Part shown: positions 33,748 to 42,430 of the stretch, one piece after another | Position numbering within the stretch: the stretch's first letter is position 1 | Layout: each line of letters starts with the position of its first letter | Translations under genes and position numbers: made by a program | Notes under the pieces: generated by a model | What the model saw: the letters and a program-made list of their open reading frames with translations, nothing else | Told to the model about the DNA's origin: nothing | The model's database searches: none | Assembly (NCBI RefSeq): GCF_019396345.1 | Contig: NZ_JAHKRM010000005.1 | Coordinates: 124,001 to 188,000, forward strand | Direction of reading: 5' to 3' | From: Nonomuraea guangzhouensis | GTDB taxonomy: Bacteria; Actinomycetota; Actinomycetes; Streptosporangiales; Streptosporangiaceae | DNA: 64,000 nucleotides

Positions 33748-34416
33748 TCAGGCCGGGCAGCGCCCGTCAAGTGCGCTGAGGACGGCGTCGATGAACACCT
33801 GTGACGACGGCTCGTCGGCATGCGCCACACCGGCGAATTCGGCCCGGCACCACACGCCGGCGATGACGTCGTTACGCGTGTCGTCCAGCGAGCTCGCCAG
33901 CAACGTGTACTTGACCGGATCCGGCGTGGGGTCGCCGCTGTTGAGCTGGGTGATGAAACTGTTGGTGGGGCACATCTGCCCGCCTTGCCCGGCCGGCAGC
34001 AGGCACGCGGGCCAGTAGCCGAGCTGCCCGGTGCCCATCGAGATGTAGCTGAGCGTCTTGGCGGCGCCGCCGAGGAATTTCAGGTAGTGACGCGCGGACA
34101 ACCCGCCCATGCTGTGCCCGACGATGCTGACCTTGCTGCCGCCGTGCTCTTGCCGTGCCTGCTCCGCGAGGGCGCTGATGGCTTGGGCGTTGGCGACGTT
34201 CTCCTCGCCGGGCAGGTCGATCGCGTACGTCGGGTAGCCGGCTTGCTCCAGTGCCGTCTGCATCTGGGCGAACTCGCCGGGAGATCCGTTCCAGCCGTGA
34301 ACCAGGATGACCGGCTCCCGCTGCGCCCCCTGGGCCGGCGAACCGGTGCAGACCCCGGCCAGCAAGGCGAAAGCGATGATCAGTAACGGCCGGATGCGGT
34401 GTGGGCTCGGCGACAT
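33748..34416 (-). CDS. Secreted lipase/esterase (class 2 lipase-like alpha/beta hydrolase)
   Basis: A 222-residue exported hydrolase. Signal peptide MSPSPHRIRPLLIIAFALL is followed by a mature domain starting near REPVILVHGWNG (oxyanion loop). The nucleophile elbow is VGHSMGG (Ser ~109), the acid probably Asp in ASSLDDTRNDV and the His in GVAHADE. ATG 34416 is selected because it gives the signal peptide and follows GCGAGGTG. Divergent from a TetR gene over a near-perfect palindrome. Confidence 0.86.
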   Translation of the reverse strand: MSPSPHRIRPLLIIAFALLAGVCTGSPAQGAQREPVILVHGWNGSPGEFAQMQTALEQAGYPTYAIDLPGEENVANAQAISALAEQARQEHGGSKVSIVGHSMGGLSARHYLKFLGGAAKTLSYISMGTGQLGYWPACLLPAGQGGQMCPTNSFITQLNSGDPTPDPVKYTLLASSLDDTRNDVIAGVWCRAEFAGVAHADEPSSQVFIDAVLSALDGRCPA

Positions 34417-34448
34417 CGTCGCACCTCGCTCTTCGTCCGAGAGTGGTT

Positions 34449-34472
34449 CACTTACTGAGTACTCGGTAAGTG
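34449..34472. promoter_or_regulatory. Probable TetR operator (lipase / tetR intergenic)
   Basis: A 24-bp palindrome, CACTTACTGAGT|ACTCGGTAAGTG, with a single mismatched pair, is centred between the two divergent starts and only ~20 bp from the tetR GTG. Confidence 0.75.
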
Positions 34473-34492
34473 AATGAGTTAGATTTAACATC

Positions 34493-35113
34493 GTGACCCC
34501 CAGCAGGCAAGTACCTGGCAGGCAGGAACGCGCTCGCCAGCGGCGAGAAGAGATCATCACGGCGGCCGGCGAGATGTTCGCCCGCAGCGGTTACCGCGGC
34601 ACCTCGCTGGCCGACGTCGCGGCCCGGGCCGGCATCACCGAGCCCGGGCTCCTGCACCACTTCGGCAACAAGGCGGGCCTGCTGCTGGCGGTGATCGAGC
34701 GGCGCGACCTGGACAGCGAGGCCTTCGCGCTCGAACTGCTCGGCATGGAACCCTCCGGGCGGCTACGGGCCCTGCCGGAGTTCGCGCGCCGAAACAAGCA
34801 GCGGGCCGGACTGGCCAAACTGTTCACCGTCCTGGTGGCCGAAAGCCTCGAACCGGGCTCGCCGGGCCATGAGCACTTCGTCGACCGCTACCGCTCGATG
34901 CGCGCCATCGTCGCCGAGAACATCCGCTCCGCCCAGGCCGCCGGACTCGCCCGCCCGGACGTCGACCCGATGGCCAAGGCCATCGAAATCCTCGCCACCC
35001 TCGACGGCCTGCAGACCCAGTGGCTGCTCGACCCCGAGGCCGTCGACATCGTCGCCACCGTAGAGTCCTACGCCCGCACCCTGGAACGCGACCTCACTTG
35101 CGGCCTGCCTTAG
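34493..35113 (+). CDS. TetR-family regulator
   Basis: A 206-residue regulator with HTH TSLADVAARAGITEPGLLHHF at residues ~40-60 and a mainly helical C-terminal domain. It uses GTG 34493. It presumably represses itself and the divergent secreted lipase through the palindrome at 34449-34472. The 198 bp after it contains nothing I can identify. Confidence 0.92.
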   Translation: MTPSRQVPGRQERARQRREEIITAAGEMFARSGYRGTSLADVAARAGITEPGLLHHFGNKAGLLLAVIERRDLDSEAFALELLGMEPSGRLRALPEFARRNKQRAGLAKLFTVLVAESLEPGSPGHEHFVDRYRSMRAIVAENIRSAQAAGLARPDVDPMAKAIEILATLDGLQTQWLLDPEAVDIVATVESYARTLERDLTCGLP

Positions 35114-35311
35114 GCGGCGTCCGCGACTCCACCCACTGCGGCCACCGTGACCGTCCCGGCGCAGCAGCGCGCCCTGGCCTATCTCGCGCCTGCGCCGGGC
35201 CGCCTCGAAGCCCTTCCTCAGGTCGGCGACAACTGTGGTTCATAGACGGATCCTTGGCCGGGCCGCCGTGGAGTGGGCGTGGAATCGGCGTGACATGCGG
35301 CCGGGTGTTCG

Positions 35312-35737
35312 TCAGTCGGTGATGCCGCCGTACGCGATGACCTTGGTGGGGTGCAGGCGGACGACGAGTTCACCGGGGACGGCATTACGCCTGCCGCTTT
35401 CCTCGGCCTTGTCCGCGCCCATGTAGCGGGCACCGGCCCGGCTGGCGACGTCGAAGAGCTCGTCCGGGTCCTCACTGAGCGTTACGTCGCCGCGCGCTTC
35501 GACATAGGCGAAGGGCGGGGCGTCGTCAGCGACAGAGAGGGACGCGCGAGGGCTGCGCCGCAGGTTGCGGGCCTTGGCCGTGGTGCCGCCCGTGGTGAAC
35601 AGGAAGTCCTCGCCGTCGAAGATGAACCAGACGGGGGTTATGTTCGGGGTGCCGTCGGCCCCAATGGTGGCAAGCCGTCCGGTGGGCGCCCCGCGGTTGA
35701 CGAAGGCGTGCCATTCCTCGGTCGACATCGTGTGCAT
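35312..35737 (-). CDS. PPOX-class F420/FMN-dependent oxidoreductase
   Basis: A 141-residue split-barrel enzyme: GRLATIGADGTPNITPVWFIF is the usual N-terminal strand pair, TTAKARNLRRSPRASLSV the cofactor-phosphate region and GELVVRLHPTKVIAYGG the C-terminal strand. Actinobacterial members commonly use F420. ATG 35737 follows AAGGA by 6 bp; ATG 35728 is an alternative. Monocistronic. Confidence 0.86.
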   Translation of the reverse strand: MHTMSTEEWHAFVNRGAPTGRLATIGADGTPNITPVWFIFDGEDFLFTTGGTTAKARNLRRSPRASLSVADDAPPFAYVEARGDVTLSEDPDELFDVASRAGARYMGADKAEESGRRNAVPGELVVRLHPTKVIAYGGITD

Positions 35738-35802
35738 GGGTGGTCCTTGTCTGTGGTCGGTCTGTGGTCATCCGGGACGGCGGTTGCGCGGAACCGTCTC
35801 CA

Positions 35803-35895
35803 GAACGGACGCCCGTGACTGATCCCGGGCAGCGCCAGTGCTGTGTCACGCGCGGTGCCCAGGAGCTTCTCGGCACTGACGGAACCGAAAGGCAT
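35803..35895 (-). pseudogene. N-terminal remnant of a MmcQ/YjbR-like gene
   Basis: From ATG 35895 the minus strand encodes EKLLGTARDTALALPGISHG and then RPFW, which closely resembles the N-terminus of MmcQ/YjbR (DUF419) DNA-binding-fold proteins. The match stops after ~31 residues and the rest of the ~110-residue protein is missing, so it is read as a truncated relic. Confidence 0.45.
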
Positions 35896-35949
35896 GACGC
35901 AGGTTAACCTCGGCGGCCATAGGTGTGCGGGCCGACAGGCCGCTCGCGC

Positions 35950-35979
35950 TTGACCTTGACCCCAAGGGCCGGGTTTAGC
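35950..35979 (+). promoter_or_regulatory. Possible MerR-type promoter before the SDR/MerR operon
   Basis: TTGACC (35950-35955) and TTTAGC/TTAGCG (35974-35980) are separated by 18-19 bp, the over-long spacing of MerR-controlled promoters. The spacer holds the inverted repeat CCTTGACCCCAAGG. Transcription would start almost at the SDR ATG. Confidence 0.45.
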
Positions 35980-35988
35980 GTCCCGCAC

Positions 35989-36741
35989 ATGGAAGACACC
36001 CTTCACGGCCGGGCCGTGCTCATCACTGGTGGCGGTACCGGGATCGGCCGGGCCACGGCCCGGCGCTTCGCCGCCGCGGGCGCCGAAGTCCTCATCGTCG
36101 GGCGTACGGCTGAGACCCTGGCGGCGGCCGTCGAGGAAGGTCCCGGCATCCGGATGTTCGTGGCCGACGTCGCCGCGCCGGATGGCCCGGACGCCATCGT
36201 GGCCGCCGCGCTCGACGCGTTCGGCCGGATCGACGCTCTGGTCAACAACGCCGCCATCACCCGTCCGGCGGCACTGGAGGCGATCGACAGGAAGGTCGCC
36301 GAGGAGCAACTCGCCACGAACCTGCTGGGACCGGTGTTCCTCACCCAACGCGCGCTGCCGTACCTGGAGAACGGGGGCACCATCGTCAACGTCACCTCCA
36401 ACCCGCCGCACTATGGCTGGGCGAACAATTCGATGTACGGCTCCACGAAGGTGGCCCTCGACTTCCTGACCCACACCTGGGCGGTCGAGCTCGCGGAGCG
36501 CGGTATCCGGGTCGTGTCCGTGGCGCCGGGGGTGACGTCGACGCCGGTGCTCGGCAATGCCGGTTTCTCGGCTGAGGAGATCGCCGCCGTGGGAGAGTCG
36601 CTTCGGGCCCGGATCCCGTTGGGTCGGCTCGCGCGGCCGGAAGAGATCGCCTGGTGGATCGTGAACGCGGTACACCCGGAAGGCGGCTATCTCAACGGTA
36701 CGGTCATCCGTGTCGACGGTGGGCTGAGTGCGTCTGGGTGA
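35989..36741 (+). CDS. SDR-family oxidoreductase
   Basis: A 250-residue short-chain dehydrogenase. Cofactor motif TGGGTGIG (residues ~13-20), structural NNAA, catalytic Ser in VTSNPPHYG and the YGSTK Tyr-Lys pair (~150); the C-terminus ends VIRVDGGLSASG as in FabG-like members. ATG 35989 is selected; the open frame extends upstream without family sequence. The MerR gene follows with a GTGA overlap or a 5-bp gap, so they form an operon. Confidence 0.92.
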   Translation: MEDTLHGRAVLITGGGTGIGRATARRFAAAGAEVLIVGRTAETLAAAVEEGPGIRMFVADVAAPDGPDAIVAAALDAFGRIDALVNNAAITRPAALEAIDRKVAEEQLATNLLGPVFLTQRALPYLENGGTIVNVTSNPPHYGWANNSMYGSTKVALDFLTHTWAVELAERGIRVVSVAPGVTSTPVLGNAGFSAEEIAAVGESLRARIPLGRLARPEEIAWWIVNAVHPEGGYLNGTVIRVDGGLSASG

Positions 36742-36746
36742 GAAGA

Positions 36747-37088
36747 ATGCTGATCGGAGAGCTGGCCGGCAAGGCAGGCACCACCATCAAGGCGCTGCGC
36801 TATTACGAGCAGGAGGGCCTGCTGCACCCCCGGCGGGCACCGAACGGTTACCGGGAGTACGACGAGGCGGCGGTCGCCCAGGTAGGCACGATCAAGGCGC
36901 TGCTCTCGCTCGGCCTTACCGCCAACGACCTCCGGGCCTTTCTGCCCTGCCTCGGGGAGGGCATCCCCGAGGGGCCTATCTGTCCCGACAGTGCGCGGGT
37001 CATCGCCCGGAAGCTCACCGTCGTGGAGGAGAAGATCGCCGCGCTGGAGGTGCTGCGCGGGCGGCTGATCGACGTGCTGGCTTCTTGA
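36747..37088 (+). CDS. MerR-family regulator
   Basis: A 113-residue protein with the N-terminal winged helix MLIGELAGKAGTTIKALRYYEQEGLL, the wing NGYREYDEAAVAQV and a C-terminal dimerisation coil. Two cysteines (LPCLGEG and GPICPDS) might sense metal or redox state. ATG 36747 matches the family start; GTG 36738, overlapping the SDR stop by 4 bp, is possible. Probably autoregulates the SDR operon. Confidence 0.9.
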   Translation: MLIGELAGKAGTTIKALRYYEQEGLLHPRRAPNGYREYDEAAVAQVGTIKALLSLGLTANDLRAFLPCLGEGIPEGPICPDSARVIARKLTVVEEKIAALEVLRGRLIDVLAS

Positions 37089-37098
37089 TCCGGCGGGG

Positions 37099-37770
37099 CT
37101 ACTCGGCGAGAAGCCCGCCGTTGAGGGCGGCCGGGCCGTACTGCGCATAGGGCTTTCCCTCGACGAATGCCCAGTAGCGGTCGCCGTAGGACCAGTGCCA
37201 CCACTCCGTGGGATAGTTCACGAAGCCGGTCGCCGTCATGGCGTCGATCAGGACCTGCCGGTTGCTTCTCGCCTCCGCCGAGATCCCCGCCGAGTCCGTG
37301 TAGCACTCCTCGCCGTATTCCGGAGGGGTGGCGTTGACCTGTGTGCCCATCGGGAGTTCGGTCCCGTCCTCGGTGCAGAGTGTGACGTCGATCGCTCCGC
37401 CGGCCACGTGCGGCGCCACCTCGGGCGGTGAGACGTACTTGGCCGCCTCGACGCAGAGCCGCTCCCACGTCCAGTCGGGGTGGGTGTGCCGCATTCTGTC
37501 CAGGGAGCTGGAGAAATAGCGTTCCTGCAGCGCGTACGGGCGATACCCCTCCACCAGGAGCAGCCGGAGTCCCCGGGGAAGCCGGATCTGCGCGGCCGTG
37601 AGGCGGCCGACGATGCCGAGCCGGACATGCGCGTGGGCGCCCTCGTGGTCGGCCAGTCGCGAGTCCACCCGGATGGCCTTCCCTTCGCGAAGGTCGACGA
37701 GGGGCTCGCCGCACTCCTTCACCGGCAGCGCGGCGATTCGCGGGTCGGACAGAAGCACGTGCTGCGCCAT
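37099..37770 (-). CDS. vanX: D-Ala-D-Ala dipeptidase, VanX family
   Basis: A 223-residue zinc dipeptidase that hydrolyses D-Ala-D-Ala. LLVEGYRPYALQERYF holds the conserved Arg, APHVAGGAIDVTL gives the His and Asp zinc ligands (H-x6-D spacing as in VanX) and EWWHWSYGDRYWA gives the catalytic Glu and third His ligand. No vanHA or vanRS genes are adjacent, so this is more likely a house D,D-dipeptidase than part of a glycopeptide-resistance cluster. Cytoplasmic, no signal peptide. It ends 10 bp from the convergent MerR gene. Confidence 0.9.
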   Translation of the reverse strand: MAQHVLLSDPRIAALPVKECGEPLVDLREGKAIRVDSRLADHEGAHAHVRLGIVGRLTAAQIRLPRGLRLLLVEGYRPYALQERYFSSSLDRMRHTHPDWTWERLCVEAAKYVSPPEVAPHVAGGAIDVTLCTEDGTELPMGTQVNATPPEYGEECYTDSAGISAEARSNRQVLIDAMTATGFVNYPTEWWHWSYGDRYWAFVEGKPYAQYGPAALNGGLLAE

Positions 37771-37849
37771 ACGAGCTCTCCATGGGCCATCTGCGGCGAA
37801 AGTTCCTCACAGCATGGATCAAGACCCTCAAAGTTCTCTGTAACCCGCT

Positions 37850-40800
37850 TTATAGCGACAGCTCGCCGTACTCCCTGGCGCCGTACCGCCGGAAGATCTC
37901 CTTGGCCTCGGCCTTGATCGTCTCGGCGGTGGTGAGGTCGCCGAGAGCCTCGTGCACTTCGGCCAGGTTGCGCAGGGTGCGGGCGCGGAACAGGGTGGCA
38001 CGCTGCAGCTCCCAGATGCGCAGCGCGTCCTCCAGGAGTTCCTTGGCCTGGTAGAGCCGCCCCTCCGCCAGGTGCAGCTCGCCGAGTACGCGGAGCGTAC
38101 AGGCCTCGCCGAAGGCGTCGTTCAGGGTACGCAGGAGCGTCAGCGACTCCCGCAGCGGCCCCCTGGCCTCGTCGAACCTGCCCTGGCGCAGGAGCGCCTT
38201 GGCCAGCGCGCGCTCGCAGTACGCCGCCATCAACCGGTCGTCGGCCGCCTGGAAGATGGCCAGCGCCCGCCTGGCGACCTCCTCGGCCTCGGCCAGCTCG
38301 CCCCTGGCGCGGTGGTAGAGCGACATGCTGCGCAGCGTCAGGCCCTCGCCGCGGCGGGAGCCGACGGCGGTGAACAGTGACAGCGCCTCCGCCAGATCGG
38401 CCCACGCCTTGGGATAGTCCCCCGTCTCCACGCGCACGGTCCCGGCCAACCGCCTGACGTGCCCCATCGCCGAGGCGTCGTCGAGATCGGCCAGCAGCTC
38501 CCGTGCCCGGTCGAGGAAGCGCAGCGCCTCGGGCAGGTATCCCTGCTCGCGGCAGGAGGCGCCGAGCGCGGCGAGGGTGGCGCCCTCGCCGCGGATGTTC
38601 TTGGCCGCCCGGAACAGCGACAGCGCGTGGCTGAGATAGGCGCGCGACTCGGCGTACATGTCCCGCTCGTAGTGGAGCTGCCCGAGCCCGGCGAGCAGGA
38701 TCGCCTCGCCGAGGATGTTGTCCGTGCGGCGGGCGGCGGACAGGGCCGCCTCGTGCGTCCTGTGCCAGCTCGCGAACCGGTCGTCGAAGACGTACTGGTG
38801 TCCCCCGAAGGCCGTGCACGACAGCGCGGCGGTCAGCTCGACGGCGAGCTCGTCCAGGTCCATCGCGGCCGCCAGCTCCACGCCGGTGATCAGCGCCTCC
38901 TGCTCGCCGCGGAACCAGGCGCGCGGATCGGCCACCACCGACCGCGCCACCTCGGCGTCCACCGGGCAGGCCAGCCGGTAGGAGGCGGGCACCGAGATCA
39001 GGTACGGCGGCGCCGCCTCGTTGATCCGCTCGACCAGCCAGATCCATCCGCCCAGGACCCGCGTCACGACGGCCTCGCGTGTCTTCGCGTCGTCCTCCGC
39101 CAGGGCGCGCTCTCTGGCGAACAGGCGGATGAGGTCGTGCAGCCGGTAGCGGAGCTGTCCGCTCGCGTCGACACCTTGGACGTCGACGAGCGAGACGTCC
39201 ACGAGGTGTTCGAGGATGCGTTCCGCCTCGCTCAGGCTCGTCTCCAGCGCGGCGGCGGCCACCCAGGCCGGGAAGGACGGCAGGCCCATCAGGCCGAGGC
39301 GGCGCAGCGCCGTACGGGCCGAGGACGGCAGGTGCGCGTAGCTCAGGCTGATGCCGGCCCGTACCTGCTGATCTCCGACGGTCAGCTCGTCCAGCCGGTG
39401 CCGCTCGTCGGCCAGCCGGCTGAGCAGTCGCGCGAGCGGCCACTGGCGGCGTGAGGCCAGCCGGGCGCCGGCGATGCGGATGGCCAGGGGAAGCTGGCCG
39501 CACAGTCGTACGATGTCGCTCGCGGCATGGTGCTCGGCGGCCACCCTGTCGCGGCCGGCGATCCGTGCGAGCAGGTCGATCGCCGTGTCGGCGGGCAGCA
39601 CGCCGAGCTCGACGAAGCTCGCCCCGGCGAGCCCCACGAGCCGGTTGCGGGAGGTGACGAGCACCGCGCAGCCGGATGCGCCGGGCAGCAGCGGCCGGAC
39701 CTGCGCCTCGACGGCGGCGTCCTCCAGGACGACCAGCTTGCGCTGGTTCGCGAGCAGCGTGCGGTAGCGGCCGACGCGCTCCTCCAGCGTCACAGGCAGT
39801 CGCGTCGTGGCGGGATCGAGCTCGCGCAGCAGCCGGCCGAGCACCTCTTCAGGGCCGGCCGGGGCGTCGCTCGTGCCGCGTAGTTCGATGTGGAGCTGCC
39901 CGTCGGGGAAGTGCTCGGCGACCTCGTGGGCCGCCCGGAGGGCGAGGGCCGACTTGCCCATGCCGCCGGCACCGGAGATCACGCAGATCGGCATGGCGTC
40001 CGGCTGGGTGAGCGCCGTGCGCAGGGCCGCGATCTCCTCGCCCCTGCCGATGAAGTCGGCCGGTGGCGAGGGCAGCTGGCGGGGTCGTCTCCTGCGTACG
40101 GGGGCCAGCAGGGCGGGGTCCGAGCGCAGGATCGCCTCATGCGTCTGCCTCAGCTCGGGCCCCGGCTCGATGCCGAGCTCGTCGATCAGCACCTGCCTGC
40201 CCTCGCGGTACACGGCGAGCGCGTCGGTCTGCCGCCCCGCCTGGTAGAGCGCCACCATGAGGGAGCGGCGCAGGCGTTCGCGGGCGGGGTGCAGCGCGAC
40301 CAGTTCGGCCAGTTCGTCGAGGAGCTGTTCGCCCTGGCCCATCGTCAGCTCGGCGGCGATCCGCTCCTCGATGACGGTGATCCTGAGCTCGTCCAGCCGC
40401 GCGGCCTCGGTGCGCAGGAAGGAGTCGCTGATCCCGCCGAGGGCCGGGCCCCGCCAGAGCGCCAGGGCGGCGCGGAAGCTCTCGCGCGCCTCCGATAATC
40501 GGGTCTCCTGTACGGCTTTCCGTCCTTCGGCGACGAGCCGCTCGAAGACCTGCAGGTCGAGCGCGTCAGGCGGCACCTCGGCGAGATAGCCGACCCGGTC
40601 GGAGACGATGACGTTGGCCATGCCCACGCCCTCGAACGACCGGCGCAGCGACGCGACGTAGGTCTGCAGTACGGGCCGCGCGGTAGCGGGCGAGCGCTCG
40701 CCCCAGACCGCGTCGATGAGCCGCTCCACCGGCACCGTGCGGCCGGGGTCGAGCAGCAGCGCGGTGAGCAGCGCCCGCGGCTTGGCTCCGCCGAGCGGTA

Positions 40801-40852
40801 CTTGCCGGTCCCCCTTCCATGCCTCAACCGGGCCGAGAAGCCGGAATTGCAT
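37850..40852 (-). CDS. AfsR/SARP-type regulator with NB-ARC and TPR domains
   Basis: A 1000-residue regulator. N-terminal winged helix (MQFRLLGPVEAWKGDRQV), activator domain (ALWRGPALGGI to ELGIEPGPELRQTHEAILRSD), NTPase with Walker A SGAGGMGKSA (~residue 295), and a long C-terminal series of tetratricopeptide repeats (for example GEGATLAALGASCREQGYLP). This is the standard AfsR layout, in contrast to the expanded paralogue at 4543. It reads divergently from the secreted CHAP hydrolase gene over 141 bp and may control the wall-hydrolase pair. Confidence 0.93.
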   Translation of the reverse strand: MQFRLLGPVEAWKGDRQVPLGGAKPRALLTALLLDPGRTVPVERLIDAVWGERSPATARPVLQTYVASLRRSFEGVGMANVIVSDRVGYLAEVPPDALDLQVFERLVAEGRKAVQETRLSEARESFRAALALWRGPALGGISDSFLRTEAARLDELRITVIEERIAAELTMGQGEQLLDELAELVALHPARERLRRSLMVALYQAGRQTDALAVYREGRQVLIDELGIEPGPELRQTHEAILRSDPALLAPVRRRRPRQLPSPPADFIGRGEEIAALRTALTQPDAMPICVISGAGGMGKSALALRAAHEVAEHFPDGQLHIELRGTSDAPAGPEEVLGRLLRELDPATTRLPVTLEERVGRYRTLLANQRKLVVLEDAAVEAQVRPLLPGASGCAVLVTSRNRLVGLAGASFVELGVLPADTAIDLLARIAGRDRVAAEHHAASDIVRLCGQLPLAIRIAGARLASRRQWPLARLLSRLADERHRLDELTVGDQQVRAGISLSYAHLPSSARTALRRLGLMGLPSFPAWVAAAALETSLSEAERILEHLVDVSLVDVQGVDASGQLRYRLHDLIRLFARERALAEDDAKTREAVVTRVLGGWIWLVERINEAAPPYLISVPASYRLACPVDAEVARSVVADPRAWFRGEQEALITGVELAAAMDLDELAVELTAALSCTAFGGHQYVFDDRFASWHRTHEAALSAARRTDNILGEAILLAGLGQLHYERDMYAESRAYLSHALSLFRAAKNIRGEGATLAALGASCREQGYLPEALRFLDRARELLADLDDASAMGHVRRLAGTVRVETGDYPKAWADLAEALSLFTAVGSRRGEGLTLRSMSLYHRARGELAEAEEVARRALAIFQAADDRLMAAYCERALAKALLRQGRFDEARGPLRESLTLLRTLNDAFGEACTLRVLGELHLAEGRLYQAKELLEDALRIWELQRATLFRARTLRNLAEVHEALGDLTTAETIKAEAKEIFRRYGAREYGELSL

Positions 40853-40993
40853 ACCGCCTCCTCAAGGACGAGGGCTTCTAAAGGTCATTTATAGCCCCCC
40901 ACCAGGGTCAAAGGGCGATTACAGCGAAGTTTGATCGCGGTCCCGCACGCTCTCGAAGTCCGATCACGACGATCCGAGAGACGAGGGATCACC

Positions 40994-42388
40994 ATGAGTG
41001 AACTCCGTATAACAGGCCGGCGACTCGCAGCGGGTCTGGCCACGACGGCGATCGTGGCCACCGGCGTCACCGCCGTCATGGCCGGCCCGGCCGCCGCCGT
41101 GAGCAGGCCCGCGATCGTCTCCGCCGCCCAGGCGGAGCTGAACAACGGCACCCGGAATCATGAGAGCCCCATGGGCAGCGGGTGCAACTACTACACCGGT
41201 GTCTTCCGTACGTGGAAGGACTCCGCCGGCTGCCCCAGCAGCGATGGCGTGCAGTGGCGCGACAGCAACTGGTGCGCGGACTTCGCCAAGTACGTCTGGC
41301 GCAAGGCGGGTGTGCCCCACGCCGACGTCGCCGAGCTGGACGGCGGTGTGCTCACCGGGTGGGCCAGCTCGTTCAAGGACTACGGGACCAAGTACGGGAC
41401 CTGGCACACCAGAGGCAGCGGCTACACCCCGCAGCCGGGAGACGCCGTCGTCTTCGACTGGGAGCAGAACGGTGACATCGACCACGTCGGCATCGTGAAG
41501 AGCGTCGACAGCGGCACGATCTACACGATCGAGGGCAACAGCGGCGACAAGACCTCGGCCAACTCGCACTCCCGGTCGAGCACCGACATCGTCGGCTACA
41601 GCGCCCCGGTCGACGCCAACGACGGTGGTGCGTCGAACGAAGACGGTGGGGATTTCAACGCCGATGGGGTGGGTGACATCTTCTCGGCCGCTACCGGGAC
41701 GCTGACGGTCTGGAACGGTAAGGGTTCGAACAACTTCGCCTCCGCCGTCGAGGTCGGGCCTGGCTGGGGTTCCTACAGCAAGCCGATCGCCGGCGACTTC
41801 AACGACGACGGGATCAGTGACCTGGCGGCGGTGAAGGATGGCAGCACGCTGACCATCTGGAACGGCAAGGGCGACAACAACTTCTCCAGTGGCGTCGAGG
41901 TCGGCCCGGGCTGGGCGCTGTATGACAGCACCCTGACCTCGCTGGGTGACGTCAACGGCGACGGCCACACCGACATCGCCGCCGTCCGTGAGGGCACCGG
42001 CACCTTGTATCTGTGGAACGGCAAGGGCGACAACAACTTCGCCTCCGCCGTCGAGGTCGGCCCGGGCTGGGCTGCCTTCAGCAAGCCGGTCGGCGGTGAC
42101 TTCAACGGTGACGGCGTCGGCGACCTGGCCGCCGTCAAGGACGGCAGCACCCTGCACATCTGGAACGGCAAGGGCGACAACAACTTCGCCTCCGCCGTCG
42201 AGGTCGGTCCCGGCTGGGCTCTCTACGACAGCACCCTGATGTCCCTCGGTGACGTCAACGGCGACGGCCACACCGACATCGCCGCCGTCCGCGAAGGCAC
42301 CGGCACCCTCTACCTGTGGAACGGCAAGGGCGACAACAACTTCGGCTCCGCCACCGAGCTCGGCCCCGGCTGGGCCCCCTACTTCTAA
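40994..42388 (+). CDS. Secreted CHAP-domain peptidoglycan hydrolase with FG-GAP repeat tail
   Basis: A 464-residue exported protein. Signal peptide 1-35 ends AGPAAA. Residues ~40-205 form a CHAP amidase/endopeptidase domain with catalytic Cys94 (SNWCADF) and His164 (DIDHVGIV). Residues ~220-464 hold five FG-GAP/VCBS-like blades of ~49 residues, each opening with a calcium-loop motif such as DFNADGVGD or DVNGDGHTD and containing WNGKG.NNF; these should form a propeller binding wall or glycan. ATG 40994 has GAGGG 7 bp upstream. The tail is nearly identical to that of the next gene. Confidence 0.9.
   Translation: MSELRITGRRLAAGLATTAIVATGVTAVMAGPAAAVSRPAIVSAAQAELNNGTRNHESPMGSGCNYYTGVFRTWKDSAGCPSSDGVQWRDSNWCADFAKYVWRKAGVPHADVAELDGGVLTGWASSFKDYGTKYGTWHTRGSGYTPQPGDAVVFDWEQNGDIDHVGIVKSVDSGTIYTIEGNSGDKTSANSHSRSSTDIVGYSAPVDANDGGASNEDGGDFNADGVGDIFSAATGTLTVWNGKGSNNFASAVEVGPGWGSYSKPIAGDFNDDGISDLAAVKDGSTLTIWNGKGDNNFSSGVEVGPGWALYDSTLTSLGDVNGDGHTDIAAVREGTGTLYLWNGKGDNNFASAVEVGPGWAAFSKPVGGDFNGDGVGDLAAVKDGSTLHIWNGKGDNNFASAVEVGPGWALYDSTLMSLGDVNGDGHTDIAAVREGTGTLYLWNGKGDNNFGSATELGPGWAPYF
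41651..42388. repeat. 738-bp direct repeat, copy 1 (FG-GAP tail)
   Basis: Nearly identical, gap-free, to 43058-43795, ending at the stop codon. Both copies keep synonymous sites almost unchanged, so this is recent duplication or ongoing gene conversion, not only protein-level conservation. Confidence 0.93.
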
Positions 42389-42430
42389 CCACTCCGCTCA
42401 GACCCTTCCCACGACTTGGAGCGTCAGACA

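Noticed and set aside
32155..34000. Biosynthetic gene cluster for a secondary metabolite
   Set aside because: Despite two SARP-type regulators, exporters and an ABC-F gene, no PKS, NRPS, terpene or RiPP core gene is present anywhere in the window.
37099..37770. Vancomycin-type resistance cluster
   Set aside because: VanX stands alone with no VanH, VanA-type ligase or VanRS nearby; it is convergent with an unrelated MerR gene.
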